A program made the position numbers and the translations under genes. Below are positions 45,664 to 58,279 of a DNA stretch of 64,000 bases, one piece after another (within the stretch, counting starts at the first letter, position 1; every line of letters starts with the position of its first letter). The notes below the pieces were generated by a model. It did not search any database. It was not told where the DNA came from and was given only the letters and a program-made list of their open reading frames with translations. Origin of the DNA: Mycoplasmopsis agassizii (lineage in GTDB: Bacteria > Bacillota_I > Bacilli_A > Mycoplasmatales > Metamycoplasmataceae); contig NZ_NQMN01000001.1 in the NCBI RefSeq assembly GCF_002272945.1, positions 313,945 through 377,944 on the forward strand, written 5' to 3'.

Positions 45664-48276
45664 ATGTCAACATTAAAATTAAATTATGTTCAAGATTCTA
45701 GAATCATAAAGATGGTTGATAATAGTAATTTATCAGTTATTCGAAAGTCCGTAAAATCCGAATATAAAAGTAAAAAAAGACATTTAAAAGTTTTGTTGAA
45801 AGAACAAAAATATAATGCTTTTCAAAACTCAAAAAGTGTTAAATTAGAATTACATGCTTTGAAAAGAATATATAAAAAAGAATCTAAAAATATAATTGAT
45901 TCATATCAGAACAAAATTGAATCCATTAAAAGAAAAGCGCAAATTATTAATGGCAAAAGTTTAGATTCATTAATTTATGAATTAGAAAGTAAATTAATAT
46001 TTTTAAAATCTAAAAACGATAAAAGTCAAATTAGTGCTGTTTCAAATGAATTAAATAATCTTAAAAATCAAAAGAAAAATTTTATTTATTCTGAAAAAGA
46101 TCAAAAGTTAATTAATGAATTAACTAATGAAAAAAATAAGAAATTAGAAATTCTAAAAAATAAATATTTTCTAGATTCAAATAGTAAAAAAGCAACACTT
46201 ACAAAACAGCATGCTGAATTATTAGATCAAGATAAAAATAAATATAAGAAAATTTATGAAGCTTATAAAATTAAAAATAAAAAATATCTTGAGTTAAAAA
46301 ATAGCAAATTAAAAAAATCAAGAATTGATTATAAAGATGCTATTAAGAATTTGAAAAAAGAAAATATTAGTATTAATTCTTACAACGAAGCAGTATCAAA
46401 AGTTGAAGAATCTTCTTATAATAATATCAATGAATTTTTAACTTTACCTGAAGATAAATTTAAAAATCATAACCTTTATAAAAGTATTTTGGTTCTCCAA
46501 AATAAATTAAAATCAATTTCAAAAAAACAAAATTTTGAAGCTGCAAGTAATTATGTTTTATTAACTCATAAAATTGTTGCTTACAAAAAAATTATGGAAT
46601 CAGATCTAGAATTTGATAATAAAATTATTGCTTTACAAAATCAAATAAAAAAAATCGGTGCTAAAAATCAAAATACTATCAAAGATAAACAAGTTGATAT
46701 CAAAGCAAAATATTTAGAAAAAATTAAACTTCATAAAAGCAAGGTTTTGACAATGACAAAACAAGCTTATAAAAATGAATTAGATGAACTTAAATTTAAA
46801 AGAAAATTAGAATTAAGAGAAGCTAAAATCAGTGATGCATTTTATTCTAAATCGGAACAACTTCGTTTTCTAAAAATAGACAAAAGAAAACAAAAAGAAA
46901 AAATTCTTAAAGTCATGTTTACAACTGTAGATGATGAAATTAAGAAAATTCCTACCAGAGCATTTAAAGGTCAAAGATGACTTGCAATGCTACTATCTAT
47001 TATATTCCCTGGTTTAGGACAGATTCTTAATAAAGAATATACAAAAGGATTAATCTTTTTCATCGGTGCTGTTTTCATTTATGCAATAGCACTACCAACA
47101 TTTTTTGGAGCATACGGCTCAAATGATGGAAACGGAATTTTTGGACTATTTGATTTATCACCTGTCAAGTTTAATCATCCTATTTTAGGAACGGTTTATG
47201 CAGATGCAAGATATCGAATTGTTGAAGGTGTAATTGCGTTAATTTTATTAACCTTTTCCCTAGTAATTTGAATCTCTACTGCACATAATGCTTATCGCAG
47301 TGGATTTTACAGAGAATTTGGTTATCGCCCTGCAAATGTGCGTGATATGAAGAAATTTTTAATGGGTACAGGTTTACCTATATTAATTTCCCTGCCTGCT
47401 TTAGTTACAATTTCTTTTATAGTTATTTTACCTTTAGCAACAACCATTTTAATCGCCTTTACTAACTATAGCGTAACATCACAGCCACCAGGTAATCCTT
47501 TATCTTGAAACGGATTTGATAACTTTGTAGAAGTCTTTACGGGTGGTTATTCAGAATCATTTGCTTATGTTTCGGGTTGAACCGTGATATGAACTTTCTC
47601 AGTTACTGCATTAACAGTTGTAATTGGAACAGTCATGGCTTTAATTCTAGATAATCCTAGAATTAAAGGTAAAAAGTTCTTCTCAATGGTTTATATCTTA
47701 CCGTGAGCAGTACCAGCTTTTGCAACAATCTTATTTTTTTCAGCAGCTTTTTTAGGTGCAAGAACAGGAAATGCTTACTATAATCAGTTCTTTAATACAG
47801 ATATTAATTTTTCTCAAGATGCACAATTATCAAGACTAATTTTAGTTCTAATTCAGACATGACTAGGTTCTTCATATGTCTTCATGTTAGTCACAGGAAT
47901 TAAAAAAGGAATTTCATCAGATTTATATGAAGCAGCAGAAATTGATGGTTCATCAAAAATTAATACATTCTTAAGAATTACAGCGCCTCTTATTCTGCAA
48001 CAAGTTGCACCTTTATTAATTGGACAATTTATTTTCAACTTTAATAACTTTGGAATTATTTATCTTTTTGGTGCAGGTGGAGTAGGGCCAGCAGGTCTTC
48101 CAGGAAATCCTGGACCTACAGATATTATTATTTCTTTAATCTTTAATTTAACAACTTCTTCAGACAACCAAATTGGTTTAGCTTCAGCTTTCACAATTAT
48201 TATGTCAATTTTTATAGTTGGAACATCAGCAGTTTTATTTTTAAGATCAAGAGCATTTAGAAAGGATACAGTGTAA
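45664..48276 (+). CDS. malF: Maltose ABC permease MalF with long N-terminal coiled-coil extension
   Basis: 870 aa. Residues 1-438 are a highly charged, Lys-rich cytoplasmic coiled coil with no known domain. The permease follows: a small first hairpin (SIIFPGLGQILNKEYTKGLIFF), then the six-helix core and the EAA loop YEAAEIDGSSKINTFLRITAPL that docks MalK. The N-terminal GLGQ-type stretch is usual in Gram-positive MalF, so the coiled coil is an addition of about 440 residues. The start ATG is two bases after the previous stop; no internal start ahead of the permease has a better ribosome-binding site. It forms the channel with MalG. Confidence 0.88.
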
Positions 48277-48278
48277 TT

Positions 48279-49958
48279 ATGAGTCTAACCCAAGATGTTT
48301 TAAAACATAATTTTAAAAGAACTTTAAATTCTCTAAATCCTTTAGCAAATTCTTATGCTCGTTCTTTTAGAATTGAAGTTAAAAAAGAAATAGTCGACAG
48401 ATTAAACTTAATACTACGTAATGCCCGTGCTAAACATTTAATCAGCAACAACGATTTTTTTCAAATCGTGCAATATTTAAAACATAATGATTTAAAAAAT
48501 TCAGCAACAATTTTAGCTCAGCAACTAGCAATTAAAAAAGATGAAGAAACCATTAATCAAATTGTTTTAGTTAAGTTACTAAGTTTATTCACAAGTTTTT
48601 CACCAGTAAGTTTTAGCTCAGCAAAAGCCAATTTAAAAGTTGTTGAAAAAATTAAAAAAGTAATTATCTATCATGTTGAAACTAATTTAGTTTCTTATAA
48701 AAATGTCATTAATAAATTTTTATTAAGCACTGAAAAAGCACAAGAACAAAAACAAATAATTTTAAATTATGATTTAGATCTTGTCAGAAATTATTTTTAT
48801 AACAACAAAATTAATGCTGCTAAATTATTTGAGAAAAATTTAAATGGTTTTAAATCTTTCCCTGAAGACATCTTCATTAATTTAGCTAAGTTTGAAATTT
48901 TATTTCACGAGCAAACTATTTACTTAAATAAAAAAAGTAAATACTCTCTTAATCAGTTTTTATCTTACGATGAAATCTCAAAAGAGACAGTTAGACATTA
49001 TGAATTAATTAAAGAACAAAGTAATTTAATTAAAGGTTTTAATGTTTCAGCATTTGCTACTCATATTAATGAAACAAGTAAATTTATCAGATTATCTGAT
49101 TTACCTCCTTTAACAATTTCGCAAATTATTGGACTGTTTTTTTCTTACATAATTTTATTATTTTGAGCAGTTGCAGTTTTACTGCCACTTGTGCAAATGA
49201 TCGTGATGTCATTTGATGGTAGTGGTGGTCAGTATCTAGGAACAACTTCAGGTTTTGCCGCTGAAAGTGCAATTTTTCACTATGAGCAATTATTTAACGG
49301 TCAAACAGATTTTCTATATTGACTAGGTAATTCAGTTTTAGTCGCTAGTTTAACGATGATCTTAACAGTTATTTTTACATTGTTACTCGCCTATGCTTTT
49401 AGTAGGTTTCATTTTAAAGGACGCCGTTCTTCAATTATTACAGTTATGCTTTTACAAATGGTGCCCTCAATAGCAGCCTTAACTGCCTTTTTAGTTTTAT
49501 ATCAACTAGCCTCAATTCCTGTATGAGTTTTTCTAATCATAATTTATACAGGTGGAGGTTTAACAGGTAATACTTTTATTTTAAAAGGTTATCTAGATTC
49601 AATTCCAGTTGATTTAGATGAAGCAGCTAGAATTGATGGGGCAAACACTTTTAAGGTTTTTACAACCATCATTTTACCACTAGCAAAACCAATGGTAGCA
49701 ATCGTTGCTTTATGATCATTTATCGGTCCTTTTGGTGATGTTATTTTACCAAGGTTATTAGTTCCTGCAACTGTCGATGGAAGTAAAGACTTAACAATGG
49801 CAGCAGGATTAAGAACACTAATATCAGGTACAGGTTCAACTGTTAGACAATATGTTTTCCTAGCAGGAGCAATTGTTACAGGAATTCCGTTAACTATTTT
49901 ATTCGTTGTTGCACAGCGATTCTTAGTCAGTGGTTTAACAAAAGGAGCAGTGAAATAA
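48279..49958 (+). CDS. malG: Maltose ABC permease MalG with N-terminal extension
   Basis: 559 aa, against about 280 for typical MalG. Residues 1-285 form a helical, soluble region without recognised motifs. The permease begins at LTISQIIGLFFSY and holds the six helices. The EAA loop is DLDEAARIDGANTFKVFTTIILPLAKP, and the periplasm-type loop and final FLVSGLTKGAVK match MalG. Starting two bases after malF and overlapping malK (TAATG), it is translationally coupled to both. Both permeases carry added cytoplasmic parts, perhaps contacting each other or MalK. Confidence 0.88.
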
Positions 49959-51046
49959 TGAAAATCGAATTTAGAAATGTCGCCAAAAAATATGCAGGGC
50001 GTGAAAACTATACATTGCAAGATATTAACTTTGTCATCAACGATAAAGAATTTATCGCCTTATTAGGGCCTTCTGGTTCAGGTAAGTCTACGCTTTTAAG
50101 AATGCTTGCAGGACTTAATTCAATTACCAAAGGTGATTTGCTTTTTGATAATGTGCGTGTCAATGGTTTATCTTCAAAAGATCGTGATATAGCGATGGTT
50201 TTTCAATCCTATGCTTTGTATCCACATATGAATGTTTATAACAACATCGCTTATGGACTAAAAGTCAGAAACGAACCTCGTGACTTAATTAATCGCCGTG
50301 TTAATGATGTTGCAAGAATCTTAAAAATCGACCAGTATCTCTCAAATAAACCTAGTGATATTTCAGGAGGGCAGCGCCAACGTGTGGCGCTAGGAAGAGC
50401 GATTGCTCGTAAGCCAGCATTATTTTTAATGGATGAACCTTTATCAAATTTAGATGCTAAGTTACGAGAAAATATGCGTAGTGAAATAGTCAAAATTCAT
50501 AAGTTATTAGAGACAACAACTGTCTATGTAACACATGATCAACTTGAAGCTATGACTATGAGCGATCGCATTGTTTTAATGGATAATTCAATTATCCAAC
50601 AAATCGGAAAACCACGAGAATTATATGATAATCCTAGCAATTTGTTCGTTGCTAAGTTTATTGGTAACCCGACAATGAACGTTGTCAAAGTAAGTTACAG
50701 TGATGGTTATATCTCTAAAGATAACTGATTAAAAATGAAAGTTTCTGAATCAGATAAATCTAAATTAAAACCTTATGAAGGTCAAGAAGTTTACTTTGGA
50801 ATTCGCAGCGAAAATATTAGTGTTTATAAAAAAGATGAAAATGCAGCACACGTTAAGTGCGAGTTAATTCTTTATGAAATTTTAGGTAAAGAAGAACAAG
50901 GGCAATTCGCTGCTAGTTCAGAAACCTTCTTTACAGTCACCATGCCACCAGGGCAAAACTTAGAATTAAACAAAAAATATTTACTTTCTTTTAACAAGGA
51001 AAAAGTATATTTTTTTGACTCTAAAACTGAAAAGAGAATTAATTAA
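49958..51046 (+). CDS. malK: ABC transporter ATPase MalK/MsmX-type
   Basis: 362 aa. Walker A GPSGSGKST, Q-loop VFQSYALYPHM, signature SDISGGQRQRVALGRA, Walker B ALFLMDEPLSNLDAKLR and H-loop YVTHDQLEAMTMSD are all canonical. The C-terminal OB-type TOBE domain follows (FGIRSENISVY). It energises MalFG. The start overlaps the malG stop by one base, and a TGA Trp codon after residue 257 ends the code-11 frame. The C-terminal regulatory part is of normal size. Confidence 0.93.
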
Positions 51047-51087
51047 AAATTATTTTAAATTTATTTTAAAATAATTTTATTTTATAA

Positions 51088-52726
<1,639 letters not shown>

Positions 52727-52740
<14 letters not shown>

Positions 52741-53422
52741 AGGGTTAATTTTTGATTTAGATGGAGTGATAACGGAAACTTCAAGTTTACACTACCGTGC
52801 TTGATCATGAACATTAGCACGTTATGGAATAATGTATACAGAAGAAGATAATGCAAGATTAAAAGGTTTATCAAGAGCAGATACTTTAACTGCTATTTTA
52901 AAACTGAAAGCATTATCTAATGAATTTAGTGAAGAAGAATTCAAAAGAATCTTAAAAGAAAAAAATGAATACTATGTAAATTTATTAAAATCTGAACTGA
53001 AGAAAAAAGATATCTTACCAGGAATGGAAGATTTAATCAAAAAAGCAAAAAGAATGGGCTTGAGAATGGCAATCACATCAAGTTCAAAAAATGCAGTGCG
53101 CATTTTAGATTCATTAGGACTACTATTTTATTTTGATTTTACAGTGGATCCTATGTTAGTTAAAAGGGGTAAACCAGCACCAGATATTTTCTTAAATGGT
53201 GTTAAAGGTTTAGGTCTTCAAAAACCACAAGTAATTGGTTTTGAAGATGCTCTTGAAGGTGTAAAAGGCTTAAAAGCAGCCGGACTTTTCACTGTCGGAA
53301 TTACTCATGGAGTAGAAGCTGATTGAGAAAATTATTGTAATGTGATCGTACAAGATACAACTGAATTAAACTTAGAAGAAATCATTAAACAAGCAGAAAG
53401 AAGAGATACACCTTCAAAGTAA
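52727..53422 (+). CDS. pgmB: Beta-phosphoglucomutase
   Basis: 231 aa HAD-family protein. The nucleophile loop DLDGVITETSSLHYRAW, Ser of the second motif in AITSSSKNAVRILDSLGL, Lys in KRGKPAPDIFLNGVKGLG and acidic VIGFEDALEGVKGLKAAG follow beta-PGM order, with a helical cap between. It converts beta-glucose 1-phosphate, the GH65 phosphorylase product, to glucose 6-phosphate. The overlap with the preceding glucosidase and four-base gap to the phosphorylase support one metabolic unit. Confidence 0.93.
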
Positions 53423-53426
53423 ATAT

Positions 53427-55769
53427 ATGAATAAAGTCGAACTTAAATATGATGTTGATAATCTTGAAATTACTCAACATGGCTATGAAAATAAGCTAGC
53501 CAAAAATACTGAATCAATTTTTAATCAAGGTAACAGTTACATCGGGATTAGAGCAGTTGATGAAGAATATAATTACCTCCATAAAGAAGATTTTTTCTTA
53601 GCAGGTTTTTATAATAAAGGTGATGATAATGAAGAATCTGAATTAGCTAATTTAGCAAATTCAATTCAAAATGAAATTTATATTGATGGTGAATTTCTAG
53701 TTTTTAATAATCAAGATGATTACAGTAAAACACTAGAATTAAAATCAGGACAAATTAAAAGAGTTGTTACTTTTAGCCGTAATCAAAAGAAATACCGTTT
53801 TAGTTACTATAAAAATGTTTCACAAAGTGTTAAACATTTATTTGCTCAAAAATTTGTTTTTGAGCAACTTGAAGGAGAAGATTCAGAAATTATTATCATG
53901 CCTCATATTAACGGCTCAAGTAATAATAACGGAGTCATGCACTTCAAAGAAGGCGTTAAAAAACTATATAGTGAAAATTTAGTGCAATATCAATATCAAA
54001 GCACTAAATCAAAACAACATGTCATTCAAAACTTACAAGTGAGAGTGCATAACGATAACAAAGAACATCCTTATAAAGATAATGATGACTTTGTACTTTT
54101 CATGAAACGCCGTAACATCGGCTTTAAAGTTAGATTTATTTTAAAATCTAACACAAGCGCAGTAATTGAAAAATTAATGAGCGTTAATTCATCACAAGAT
54201 GAATTACCTAAATCTTTAAATATTAAAGATGTTATTAAAAAATCTTATGAACTAGCCGAAGTTTTGAAAAAAACTTCGTATGAGCAAATCCAAGCAGAGA
54301 ATTTAGTAACTTGAGAATCTATTTTTAGACAATGAGAAGTTGATATCATTGGAGAAAGTTATAATGCTAAATATGATCGTTTAGCACTTTATTATTCAAT
54401 TAATCAGATGAACACATTTATCCCTAAATATAGTGACCATTATGGAATTGCTGCTAAAGGTTTATCAGGTGAAGGTTATCAAGGACATAACTATTGAGAT
54501 AGCGAATTATTTATTTTACCTAACTTAATTTTTACAGACCCTGCACGAGCAAGGCAATATTTAAAATACCGTTATTTAGGTTTAAATGGAGCACGCAGAA
54601 AAGCACAAGAAAAAAAACATATCGGTGCACAATATCCTTGAGAAACATCACTGCCTCATGAAGGTGAAGTAACTCCTTATTGAGGTCAACCTGACATCAA
54701 AACTGGTAAACAAGTACCAATTGCTTCACGTGCTCAGGAAATTCACGTTTCTGCAGATGTGGCTTATGCAGTAGAGCAATATTATCGAGTTACTGATGAT
54801 CAAGAATTCATGAACGAATATGGTTATGAAATGATTATCGATACAGCAATTTGATGAAGTCAACGTGCTGAATATAATCCTAAATTAGATATCTACGTAA
54901 TCACAGATGTCATGGGTCCAAATGAATATAAAGGTAATATCGACAATAACGCTTTTATCAACAGAATGGCTAAATTCAACCTAGATCTAGCAATTGAATA
55001 CATCAAAGATTTAGAAGCAAATAGCAGTGAGTTATTAGTCAAAATCAACAACAAAATTCCTTACCCATATAAACTAGAAGACTTAGAAAATGTTGCTAAT
55101 AAGTTAAAACAACAAAGTCTAACTAGTGAAGGTATTTTGCCAGAAAATGACACTTATTTAAATTTAGAAAAGAAAAATATTTCAGGCTTTAAACTGCGTG
55201 GTGATGCAGGTAAAAAGTTATTCAACACAGCCGAAGGAATTAGTAAATTAAGCGGACAATTAACTAAACAAGCTGATGTAGTTTTAATAAATTGATTATT
55301 TAAAGATAATTTAACAGTCAAAGATTTACAAAAAAATTGAGACTTTTATGAAAATTCAACTACTCACGATTCATCTCTTTCGCCTTCAACTTATGCAATC
55401 AGTGCAATTGAATATCGCCATCGTTTAGATTATGCTTACGATTTATTTAAATACGCTATCAACATTGATTTAGGTTCTAATTTCCATTCAAGTGATACAG
55501 GTATTCATTCAGGTGCTTTAGCTGCAACATTTCAAATGATCGTTTTTGGCTACGGAGGTTTAAAATATTATAACCGTAAGTTATATTTAAACCCTTTACT
55601 AGCACCAGATTGAGATGGTTTAAATTACACCATTAAATACAAAAATAGTAACTTAAACATTAAAATAACTAAAACAAATTTTACAGTTGAAGCAGATAAA
55701 GAAGTTGAATTAATTATTTATAATCAACCTTACAAAATTCAAAAACTACAAACTTTTGAAATTAAGTAA
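53427..55769 (+). CDS. mapA: GH65 disaccharide phosphorylase (maltose phosphorylase type)
   Basis: 780 aa, normal size. An N-terminal beta-sandwich (about 1-270) precedes the alpha/alpha barrel with the catalytic Glu in VMGPNEYKGNIDNNAF (family pattern GPDEYH...NNAYTN), HNYWDSELFILPNL and a later GALAATFQMIVFGYGGL phosphate-binding segment. It splits maltose (alternatively trehalose, kojibiose or similar) with phosphate, giving beta-glucose 1-phosphate and glucose and saving an ATP. Position beside pgmB supports maltose phosphorylase; substrate choice is inferred. It ends the operon. Confidence 0.9.
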
Positions 55770-55801
55770 TCTACTTAATCATTAAGAAACAAATAAAAAT
55801 T

Positions 55802-55831
55802 AACGAGCCTAAAAAGGTTCGTTTTTTTATG
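55802..55831 (+). terminator. Terminator of the glucan-utilisation operon
   Basis: AACGAGCCT / AGGTTCGTT stem with a four-base A-rich loop, then seven T. It begins 33 bases after the GH65 stop. Confidence 0.92.
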
Positions 55832-56000
55832 CTTTTTTATCTTTGTATACGTTTAAAATAATAAGTAAAATTAAAAACATTTGTAAATAGTTTATTTATC
55901 TATATAAATACTAAGATTTATAATTTCTTTTTTTATATGTGATATTTAAACTGACAATTAAAATTTTCTAGTTTCTTTAAAATAAGTTAGGTAAATAAAA
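55832..56000. other. Intergenic, nothing recognised
   Basis: A+T-rich spacer between convergent transcripts. No frame, repeat or structure was supported here. Confidence 0.4.
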
Positions 56001-56028
56001 AAAATAGAGCTTCTAGAAAACTCTATTT
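56000..56028 (-). terminator. Terminator following the structured 3'-UTR element
   Basis: AAATAGAG / CTCTATTT stem with an 11-base loop, followed on the minus strand by a run of T. Confidence 0.85.
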
Positions 56029-56033
56029 TAATA

Positions 56034-56096
56034 ATGTGCGAAGCGACCGTAGCGTTGGTGGTGTATATTAGTAGATTAGACCCTAACATCGCACAT
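56034..56096 (-). ncRNA. GC-rich structured 3'-UTR or small RNA candidate
   Basis: A 63-base block closed by ATGTGCG and CGCACAT (perfect 7-bp stem) is far richer in G+C (about 45%) than the flanking A+T-rich DNA. It contains a TTAG-GGT-CTAA mini-hairpin and a repeated AGCG...AGCG. It ends five bases before the terminator on the minus strand and lies 119 bases beyond the coiled-coil gene's stop, with no open frame. It matches no RNA family I know. Confidence 0.4.
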
Positions 56097-56214
56097 AACT
56101 ATTATGCATTATTATTTAATAAATATTTAAAAAAAAATATTTTTCAGGTTTTTTTCATAAATTTCTTATATATTGACACATTTAATTGAATAAAAAAGAT
56201 ATTTGGTAAAATTA

Positions 56215-56868
56215 CTACTTTTTCTTGATTAGTTCTAAGATTTCTTTTAACTGTTCAACAATTTCTTCGTTTTGTTTTTTCAAACCTTCATTTTGTGCTT
56301 TTAATTCATCATTTTGTTTAACAATTGCCTTATTTTGGGTTTTTAATTCACCTACCTCTATTTCAAGATTTTCAACTTTAGAATTTAACTTATTATTTTG
56401 TTCCTTTACTTCTTTAACTTGAACTTCAAGATCCTCTACTTTAGAATAAAGGTCTTTGTTTTGTGCTTCAAGATTATCTACTTTTGAATACAAAGTATCA
56501 ACTTTAGAATATAATGTATCCACTTTAGAATTAATTGCCATATTCTGCACTCTTATTTCATTAATTTGTGCCCCTAACGATTTAATAATTCCATCTGCAG
56601 ATTTTTGAATCTTATCCATAACTCATTTTTTATCAAATGGTAGGTTATCTTCTTCTCAATCTCCACCTGGTGGTGGGTCGATTGGGCCAGGTGGCGTAAC
56701 AATAATAAGTTTAGGATCACCTTCTGCTTCAAAATGTAATTTTGCTCTCCCTGTATCTTGATTAATATCAACTCTATGAATTGTTTCTTCCATATTGTGT
56801 GTTTCTTTTAGTGCTTTAAGTGTTTTAGTAGGTTGGTCGGCAGTGATTTTGAATTTCTTATTTTTCAT
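56215..56868 (-). CDS. Coiled-coil protein with heptad repeats, DUF16-like
   Basis: 217 aa. A hydrophilic N-terminal part (about 1-65), a Pro/Gly-rich hinge (VTPPGPIDPPPGGD) and a short EEDNLPFDKKWVMD segment lead into a long left-handed coiled coil to the end (about 85-217). The coil holds imperfect seven-residue repeats (SKVDTLY ×2, then SKVDNL), seen at DNA level as 21-base units. Proteins of this type (DUF16-like) are common and variable in mycoplasmas. No signal or membrane helix. Function unknown; a structural role is likely. It lies between the structured element and hsdS. Confidence 0.75.
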
Positions 56869-56932
56869 AGTAATTTAATTATAACTAAAGAATAGCACCT
56901 TTAAAAAATTTTCAGTTTTTTACATTCGAAAT

Positions 56933-56963
56933 AAAAATTGGTTCAAGAAAATGAACCAATTTA
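56933..56963 (-). terminator. Terminator of hsdS
   Basis: ATTGGTTCA / TGAACCAAT stem with a six-base loop and T-run on the minus strand, abutting the hsdS stop. Confidence 0.88.
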
Positions 56964-56969
56964 CGTGTT

Positions 56970-58124
56970 TTATGATGTAGAAAAAGTTAGTAATTTTTCT
57001 CGATAGTATTCATATTGTTGTCTTCTCATTTTGATTTCTGCAGGTAAACCTTCATTGATATCTGAAGTTAATTTACTGAATTTATCTAAGATATTGACAA
57101 TACGATTTTGTTCTTCTAGAGAAGGAAGTGGGATTATAATTTTGTTTAATATATCTTTATAAATACTAGGAATTGCAGAACCTATTTTTTGTCCCTTAAT
57201 TTCATATTCTTTAGATTTAAGATAATAAAATAAGAATTTGTTTGTTGTTTTTTCACTTGAAGATTTAACTGTGTAGCAGTGACCTGTACATCAAAAGTTG
57301 GTATCTATTCAATTAACAAAACCTGCGTAAACTCCATCTTTTGCAATTGCAATTCCACTTTCAGAATTATAGTCGTAGTATCTTCCAGTTGGTTTATAAC
57401 CACCACCCATTACAGGGTAAGGGTAATCATCTTTCATATTATCTTTAGTAAGTTCGACACCTGAATTTATTTTTGCTATTTCACTCAATTTTAAAAATTC
57501 AACATTTTCTGCTTTTCCATTCTCAAAATTCATAAGGTAATTTAGGTAGTAGTTATATTGTTGGTTTCTAGCTTCCAGCCTAGAAAATTCATCTAAGATA
57601 CTTACTATCTTATTTTGAATTTCTGTAGATGGAATTGGAATTTTAAATTGCCTAAATTCATCCATTTGTACTGATGGAAATGCAGAATTATTTACATTTT
57701 GCTTACAAAATTCTGATAAAAGAAATGAATAATAAAATAGAAATTTTGGTGTTATTAATTCTTTAAACTCAGCTTTAATTTCAAGATTTGTAAATTGCTG
57801 ATTTGCTAAATAGTCAGTTGTAATTAATGCATGTTCACCAATTGTTGCTGTTGTTGCAATAATAATTGAATTTGCTTTGAAATAATTCTTGCCTCTAATA
57901 GCTTCTAAAGTTATATGCTGAATTGAATCACTTATAATTCTAGAACTAGATAATCTTAAATCTTCCATTCTAAATCAAGGAAATGATCCATTAGTTCAAA
58001 AACTCTTTTCCTTTTTGGAAGGCGTATAACCATTTCTAATATTGCATAACTTTTCTATAGTTACAAATTCAATTTTATCGTTTTTAATTTCCTCTTCAAT
58101 TAGTTTCAAAATATTTTGCTGCAT
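56970..58124 (-). CDS. hsdS: Type I restriction specificity subunit HsdS (lone)
   Basis: 384 aa. Two target-recognition domains are present. The first (about 1-165) begins FVTIEKLCNIRNGYTPSK and is followed by the central conserved IPIPSTEIQNKIVSILDEF. The second (about 190-315), opening FLKLSEIAKINSGVEL, ends in IPLPSLEEQNRIVNILDKF and the final helix. Half-gene repeats in these spacer helices are usual. HsdS directs HsdM methylation and HsdR cleavage, but neither is encoded in the window, so partners must lie elsewhere or it is a silent/variable cassette. Several TGA Trp codons. Confidence 0.9.
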
Positions 58125-58241
58125 ATTTTAATCTTTCCTATGTATTACTTTTAATTTAAATTATATATTTTGAAAGCAAATATTAGTTGAATATCTTAGT
58201 AAATTTTTGCTTGTTTTATTTATAAAAAACTTTGAAAGAAT

Positions 58242-58272
58242 AAAAAATATTCTCCAAAAGAGAATATTTTTG
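58242..58272 (-). terminator. Terminator of the first surface-protein gene
   Basis: AAAATATTCTC / GAGAATATTTT stem with a CAAAA loop and T-run on the minus strand, immediately after the stop at 58280. Confidence 0.88.
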
Positions 58273-58279
58273 ACACTTA

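Noticed and set aside
49589-50020. 143-codon minus-strand frame across malG/malK
   Set aside because: It is antisense to conserved permease and ATPase sequence.
56034-56096. tRNA gene
   Set aside because: A seven-base closing stem and about the right size, but no T-loop (GGTTCRA), no D-loop and no anticodon arm.
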